Shown piece by piece: positions 42,906 through 46,552 of a DNA stretch of 46,552 nt (its first letter is position 1; every line of letters begins with the position of its first letter). The notes beneath the pieces were generated by a model that saw only the letters and a list, made by a program, of their open reading frames with translations, ran no database searches and was not told the DNA's origin. The translations under genes and the position numbers were made by a program. Source of the stretch: an uncultured Lachnospiraceae bacterium (GTDB lineage Bacteria > Bacillota > Clostridia > Lachnospirales > Lachnospiraceae); the NCBI GenBank assembly GCA_902767015.1, contig CACXFV010000109.1, positions 1-46,552 of the forward strand, given 5' to 3'.

Positions 42906-42992
42906 GGTGAAGGAAACTAACAAGAAGAAAGGATTATGCAGACTGCCCTTCTTTCACCGCTTAAACGGGCAGTATCGCAGCCGGACTGCGAT
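42906..42992 (+). promoter_or_regulatory. Structured leader able to form a pseudoknot
   Basis: GGTGAAGGAA (42906-42915) can pair with TTCTTTCACC (42949-42958). ACTGCCC (42942-42948), inside that loop, can pair with GGGCAGT (42967-42973). A further ATCGCAG/CTGCGAT hairpin follows. It leads into the small membrane protein gene. Confidence 0.45.
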
Positions 42993-43007
42993 ATGCATGG
43001 GAATCAT

Positions 43008-43502
43008 ATGTCAACGGCACTAAAAGTTATCTTAATCATTATCGCTGTATTAATCGTATTATTTATAGCCTTGTACATAGTCGCTCGTAAGGCAGAGAAA
43101 AAATCCAGCGAACAGCGTGCAGCTATGGAGAGTCAGGCACAAACAATGTCTTTTTATGTCATTGATAAGAAAAAAATGAAACTAAAAGAAGCGGGGCTTC
43201 CGAAAATTGTAACTGAACAGACACCCAAGTACCTGCGGGGAACAAAAATGCCTATTCTTAAAGTCAAGGTCGGTCCGAAGGTCATGTCATTAATCTGTGA
43301 CGATCAGGTGTTCAACACCATTCTTCCAAAGCAGGAGGTCAAGGCTCAAGTCAGCGGAATCTATGTAATATCCGCCAAACGTATCAGAGGTCCTCTTCCT
43401 GAACCTAAAAAGACAAAGAAGCAGCTGAAGGAAGAAAAAAAAGCTGCCAGGGAAAAGGAAAAAGAGGCTCAGAATAAAAAGGCATCCAATAAAAAGAACT
43501 AG
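43008..43502 (+). CDS. Conserved small membrane protein with basic tail
   Basis: About 164 residues: one N-terminal membrane segment (VILIIIAVLIVLFIALYIVA), a coiled stretch, then a globular domain with FYVIDKKKMKLKEAGLPKIVTEQTPKYLRGTKMPILKVKVGPKVMSLICDDQVF, and a Lys/Glu-rich tail. I recall close relatives in Lachnospiraceae, function unknown. The frame opens at an ATG at 42936 with AAAGG only three bases away. That 24-codon extension is full of hairpins and has an unlikely composition, so I prefer the ATG at 43008, which matches the usual N-terminus, though its Shine-Dalgarno is weak. Either start is possible. Confidence 0.8.
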   Translation: MSTALKVILIIIAVLIVLFIALYIVARKAEKKSSEQRAAMESQAQTMSFYVIDKKKMKLKEAGLPKIVTEQTPKYLRGTKMPILKVKVGPKVMSLICDDQVFNTILPKQEVKAQVSGIYVISAKRIRGPLPEPKKTKKQLKEEKKAAREKEKEAQNKKASNKKN

Positions 43503-43508
43503 CTGTCA

Positions 43509-43555
43509 TGAGGTGGTCGTATCTTCCTTCATCGGAAGTACACCACCTCATTTTT
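43509..43555 (+). terminator. Intrinsic terminator
   Basis: TGAGGTGGT and ACCACCTCA with an inner CTTCC/GGAAG stem, followed by TTTTT. Confidence 0.9.
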
Positions 43556-43637
43556 CTGTCAATTTATATCTACGTTTTCAAATTCTTGATTTCTTTACTT
43601 CTTGCGTGTTATCCTTAAATACATTTTTACACCCCGT

Positions 43638-43660
43638 GCATATTGCAAGCTATGCTTGCA
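43638..43660. repeat. Perfect 10-bp stem-loop
   Basis: TATTGCAAGC, loop TAT, GCTTGCAATA in the gap between convergent genes. A second inverted repeat, AGTTTGAAA/TTTCAAACT, lies near the stop of the DUF1934 gene. Confidence 0.7.
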
Positions 43661-43703
43661 ATACTGCCACCAATAAATAGTTTGAAAGTTTATTTTCAAA
43701 CTT

Positions 43704-44141
43704 TTACTCTTCCATGTATCGGATAATGATGTCAATCTTACTGTCTGATATTTTATCCCCATTCATCATAAGCTCATATTCCACCCTCACGGAAATTCCT
43801 TTCACAGTTTCCACTATTGCTAAGTGTTTCGTATCCACGCCCACCATCAGTTCACCCATGGGAGTGGTATAACCGGTATGATGCAGCTTTCCCGCCTCAA
43901 AGCGCATGTGCGCAGAACTATCTCCTTTTTTTATATGCTCCAGTTCGGATTTATGAATTTTCAAAATATTACTGCTACTCATGCTTCCATCTTCAGAAAC
44001 ATCCTCATAGCGTATATAATGCTTTCCATCCCTGTAATGATAGTCACCTGTGCTATGTGTCTCTAAATGATATCCCTGCTCATCTCCCGCCTCATAGTCT
44101 CTATGGATTCCTCTCACCAAAACAGTTACCTTTCTGCTCAT
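43704..44141 (-). CDS. DUF1934 (YwiB-like) protein
   Basis: A 145-residue cytosolic protein with a calycin-like beta-barrel pattern: VLVRGIHRDYEAGDEQGYHLETHSTGDYHYRDGKHYIRYEDVSEDG, then MRFEAGKLHHTGYTTPMGELMVGVDTKHL and VEYELMMNGDKISDSKIDIIIRY. This matches the DUF1934/YwiB family, widespread in Firmicutes with no firm function. AAAGGAA precedes the ATG. It is divergent from murC. Confidence 0.9.
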   Translation of the reverse strand: MSRKVTVLVRGIHRDYEAGDEQGYHLETHSTGDYHYRDGKHYIRYEDVSEDGSMSSSNILKIHKSELEHIKKGDSSAHMRFEAGKLHHTGYTTPMGELMVGVDTKHLAIVETVKGISVRVEYELMMNGDKISDSKIDIIIRYMEE

Positions 44142-44330
44142 TTTTATATCCGTTCCTTTCTATTCTTCCGATACATAACAGGTTTCTGTGAATAGTAACC
44201 ATTATAGCAGATTTTTTGTATAAACGCATCAAATAACTACTTTTATTTTATTCAGTATTTGATATAATGATAATATGTATATATTTTAAATAGTGGAAAT
44301 ATTATTGTAAGAAAGGATAACTGTGTAAAA

Positions 44331-45725
44331 ATGAATCGAATTAAAAATATCATGGATACTCCATGCCACATACATTTTGTAGGTATCGGCGGAATCAGCA
44401 TGAGCGGTCTTGCCGAAATATTACTTGACAGAGGCTATCAGGTGTCCGGCTCCGATGCCAAACAATCACCTATTACTGACAAACTGGCAGGACTTGGCGC
44501 TGTCATTCACTACGATCACAACTACAGCAACATTACCGATGACACGGCATATGTTGTATATACTGCTGCCGTAAAGCCGGATAATCCGGAGCTGGTTGCC
44601 GCTAAAGACAAGAATATTACCTGCCTTACAAGAGCAGAATTACTAGGAAGAATTATGGAGCAGTACAAGACAGCCATCTCTGTTGCCGGAACCCACGGCA
44701 AAACTACTACCACCTCCATGATTTCCGAGATTATGCTTGCCTATGAGTGTGACCCCACCATTTTAGTGGGTGGAATGCTGCATACAATTGGCGGCAATCT
44801 CCGGATAGGACACTCCGACTATCTTGTCACGGAAGCCTGCGAATATACCAACAGCTTCTTGTCATTAATTTCCAATATTAATGTCATCCTGAATGTACGC
44901 GAGGACCATCTTGATTTCTTCAAGGATATCAATGACATCCGTAACAGCTTTAAAATCTTTGCCAATCACCTTGACGAAGATGGTATCTTGATTATCAACA
45001 GTGGAATAGACAATCTTTCCTATTTTACGGAGGATTTAAAATGTCGTTACTACACCTTTGGTACAGATGCCAATCAATCAGACTTCTATGCTGCCAATAT
45101 TACATACAACCAGTTTGCCTGCGCTTCCTTTGATATTATGTCAAATGTAAAGACAGATTTTCCTACTGTCCATATCTCATTGAAAGTGCCGGGCGAACAT
45201 AATGTATTAAATGCGCTGGCCGCATTTGCCACATGCTTTTCCATCGGAATCCCTGTCGCTTCCATTGTAGAAGGGCTTAATCACTTTGAAGGCACGGACA
45301 GACGATTCCAGTATAAGGGAGTATTTAACGGTGTCACGGTAATTGATGACTATGCCCACCATCCCGATGAAATTGAGGCCACACTTACTGCTGCTCTCAA
45401 CTACCCACATAACAGGCTTTGGTGTGTATTTCAACCTCATACCTACTCCCGCACAAAAGCGCTTATGAAAGAATTTGCCAAAACTCTTTCACTGGCTGAT
45501 AAGATTGTCTTAGCGGAGATATATCCTGCCAGAGAAACTGACAATTTAGGCATCAGCTCTCTGAACCTCAAAACAGAAATCGAAAGTCTCGGAAAAGAGG
45601 TTTACTACTATTCGACTTTTGAAGAAATTCAAAAATTTTTATCAGAAAATTGTATCAACGGTGATTTGTTGATAACTATGGGTGCCGGAAATGTTGTATT
45701 AATCGGGGAAAATCTGTTAAAATAA
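44331..45725 (+). CDS. murC: UDP-N-acetylmuramate--L-alanine ligase
   Basis: A 464-residue Mur ligase that adds L-Ala to UDP-MurNAc in peptidoglycan precursor synthesis, using ATP. Domain 1 begins HFVGIGGISMSGLAEILLDRGYQVSGSDAK; domain 2 has the ATP loop VAGTHGKTTTTSMISEI and LVTEACEYTNSFLSL; domain 3 has VIDDYAHHPDEIEATL and FQPHTYSRTKALM. Length is normal. GAAAGGA lies rather far (about 13 bases) before the ATG. A TATAAT near 44261 may be its -10 element. Confidence 0.97.
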   Translation: MNRIKNIMDTPCHIHFVGIGGISMSGLAEILLDRGYQVSGSDAKQSPITDKLAGLGAVIHYDHNYSNITDDTAYVVYTAAVKPDNPELVAAKDKNITCLTRAELLGRIMEQYKTAISVAGTHGKTTTTSMISEIMLAYECDPTILVGGMLHTIGGNLRIGHSDYLVTEACEYTNSFLSLISNINVILNVREDHLDFFKDINDIRNSFKIFANHLDEDGILIINSGIDNLSYFTEDLKCRYYTFGTDANQSDFYAANITYNQFACASFDIMSNVKTDFPTVHISLKVPGEHNVLNALAAFATCFSIGIPVASIVEGLNHFEGTDRRFQYKGVFNGVTVIDDYAHHPDEIEATLTAALNYPHNRLWCVFQPHTYSRTKALMKEFAKTLSLADKIVLAEIYPARETDNLGISSLNLKTEIESLGKEVYYYSTFEEIQKFLSENCINGDLLITMGAGNVVLIGENLLK

Positions 45726-45728
45726 AAG

Positions 45729-45897
45729 TTATCCACATTATCCACAATTTTATTGTGTAAATCTTCGCGATAAAATTGTGGATAACTTTTCTGTTTTAAA
45801 ATTTATGTCAACTTCAAGATAACTTTGAATTTACACATATTTTTCCATTTTAAGCACTTAATATTTTATCTTATCCACATTATCCACATTATTAACA
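45729..45897. promoter_or_regulatory. DnaA-box cluster
   Basis: Five exact TTATCCACA boxes: 45729-45737 and 45738-45746 in direct tandem, 45777-45785 inverted, 45871-45879 and 45880-45888 in direct tandem, followed at once by TTATTAACA (45889-45897), a 7/9 match. Between the two groups is an AT-rich stretch of about 85 bp. The boxes at 45738 and 45777 are the ends of a 16-bp perfect inverted repeat. Confidence 0.85.
45738..45790 (+). terminator. Hairpin downstream of murC formed by inverted DnaA boxes
   Basis: TTATCCACAATTTTAT and its exact complement around a 16-base loop, then CTTTTCTGTTTT. It could end the murC transcript while also presenting DnaA boxes. Confidence 0.55.
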
Positions 45898-45900
45898 ATC

Positions 45901-45940
45901 CGCCAAAAAGCCCCATTTTAAAGGCTTTCCGGCGATTTTT
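45901..45940 (+). terminator. Terminator-like hairpin before the dnaD-like gene
   Basis: CGCC..AAAGCC pairs with GGCTTT..GGCG, then ATTTTT. Confidence 0.65.
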
Positions 45941-45966
45941 CAGTGTTCATTTTTTCCGAAATGTGC

Positions 45967-45972
45967 TATAAT
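45967..45972 (+). promoter_or_regulatory. Probable -10 element of the dnaD-like gene
   Basis: TATAAT with preceding TGTGC (an extended -10-like TGNGC); the -35 is weak. It lies about 70 bp downstream of the last DnaA box. Confidence 0.5.
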
Positions 45973-46019
45973 GAGAACAATACATCAAATAATTAATTGT
46001 TAATAGCGAGGAATTCAAA

Positions 46020-46552
46020 ATGGGTTCGATAAGATTAAGTGGACAGGCAGGACAAAAGGATACTTTGGTTCCTAATCGTTTTCTTGATTACTATATGCCT
46101 GATGCCAATGGTGAATTTGTAAAAATATACTTGTATCTTCTCCGTGCATTGTCAAACAATGACAGTGATGTTTCCGTATGCCATATTGCAGATATCTTTA
46201 ATCACACAGAGAAAGATGTCATTCGTGCATTAAATTATTGGAAAAAGCTAAATCTTCTCGATTTAAGCTTTGATGAGAATAAAACGTTGAGCAGCATTAT
46301 CCTCAACCCGATTCCAGCCACCTCTAAGAATGAAGAAGGGCATACTGTCAGCAGGGATACCTACATTGAGACTGCCGCAAGCAACGATACTTCCGGTAGC
46401 GAGGATACTCTTGGTGACGATTCCACTTGGAAGTCTTCTTTGAATGATTCCTCCGTTAGGAATACTTCTTTGAATGATGTCTCCGTTCGGGAATCCTCTT
46501 TGAATAATGCCTCCGTTCGGAAATCCTCTTTGAATGATGTCTCCGTTCGGGA
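46020..46552 (+). CDS. DnaD-domain primosome protein, partial (C-terminus beyond window)
   Basis: The first 177 residues are visible. Residues about 15-95 form a DnaD N-terminal winged helix (VPNRFLDYYMPDANGEFVKIYLYLLRAL, VCHIADIFNHTEKDVIRALNYWKKLNLLDLSFD). DnaD proteins help load the replicative helicase in Firmicutes. The C-terminal YxxxIxxW DnaB/DnaD tail is not within the window. A linker from about 105 is Ser/Thr/Asp-rich and, from residue 140, becomes a 10-residue repeat (SSLNDxSVRx) that runs off the end. AGGA lies close before the ATG. The gene starts 120 bp after a DnaA-box cluster. Confidence 0.85.
   Translation, partial: MGSIRLSGQAGQKDTLVPNRFLDYYMPDANGEFVKIYLYLLRALSNNDSDVSVCHIADIFNHTEKDVIRALNYWKKLNLLDLSFDENKTLSSIILNPIPATSKNEEGHTVSRDTYIETAASNDTSGSEDTLGDDSTWKSSLNDSSVRNTSLNDVSVRESSLNNASVRKSSLNDVSVR
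46441..46552 (+). repeat. 30-bp in-frame tandem repeat inside the dnaD-like gene
   Basis: Units begin at 46441, 46471, 46501 and 46531, each exactly 30 bp with a few differences, continuing past the window end. Each encodes a ten-residue unit with the core LNDxSVR. Confidence 0.95.

Noticed and set aside
45729-45897. Chromosomal origin of replication
   Set aside because: The boxes fit, but no dnaA, dnaN or rpmH is visible and GC skew cannot be judged here, so I only call a DnaA-box cluster.
46441-46552. CRISPR array
   Set aside because: The 30-bp units are contiguous with no spacers and keep a reading frame.

Overview
The window is a 46.5 kb piece of a low-GC, spore-forming Firmicute, most likely a Lachnospiraceae-type member of the Clostridia. 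The support is a set of sporulation and germination genes (spoIIR, a GerA-family receptor, a SPOCS/LysM spore protein, a CotS-like protein), lipoproteins with Firmicute lipoboxes, Gram-positive Shine-Dalgarno sites, an S-box riboswitch ahead of metK, and a DnaD-family primosome gene. Genes are dense. The left two thirds run mostly on the minus strand and the right third is mixed. I found no tRNA, rRNA, CRISPR array, transposase or prophage genes.

Layout. 1-5.3 kb: a cut-off family 2 glycosyltransferase, a lipoprotein with an acidic/lysine repeat, a PH-domain protein, phosphoglucomutase, and a PEGA-domain lipoprotein. 5.6-10.4 kb: a CotS-like protein that has lost kinase residues, the CCA-adding enzyme, and an OmpR-type two-component system followed by a 92-bp palindromic repeat array. 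10.6-12.2 kb: metK under a SAM-I riboswitch. 12.2-19.9 kb: a six-gene minus-strand operon for a surface polysaccharide. In transcription order it encodes a membrane protein, a processive GT2 synthase, a bactofilin-like/leucine-rich-repeat membrane protein, an MBOAT O-acyltransferase, a DHHW acetylation partner and UDP-GlcNAc 2-epimerase. 20.0-21.2 kb: a secreted-looking protein built from two FliD-C-like modules under a consensus promoter. 21.4-30.1 kb: a divergent PRPP synthetase, a cell-wall amidase, a fused ABC permease-ATPase with its binding lipoprotein, a small unknown gene, a trigger-factor-like foldase lipoprotein and a BMP-family binding protein.

30.2-40 kb is rich in spore genes: spoIIR converges on and overlaps a two-gene germinant receptor (an A subunit plus a B-C fusion). 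It is followed by a FadR-type regulator with ispE, a small protein with a possible flagellar-type promoter, a PrcB-like lipoprotein, the SPOCS/LysM protein and an SH3 protein. 40-46.5 kb holds phospholipid genes (plsC, cls) whose stop codons abut, two palindromic MITE-like elements, a conserved small membrane protein with a structured leader, a DUF1934 protein, murC, and a cluster of five exact DnaA boxes just ahead of a dnaD-like gene that runs off the end.

The features most worth attention are the polysaccharide operon with its bactofilin-LRR fusion, the GerB-GerC fusion receptor, the tandem FliD-C protein, the DnaA-box cluster, and the mobile-looking palindromic repeats. Many start codons given here were moved from the longest possible reading frame to the one with a well-placed Shine-Dalgarno site.
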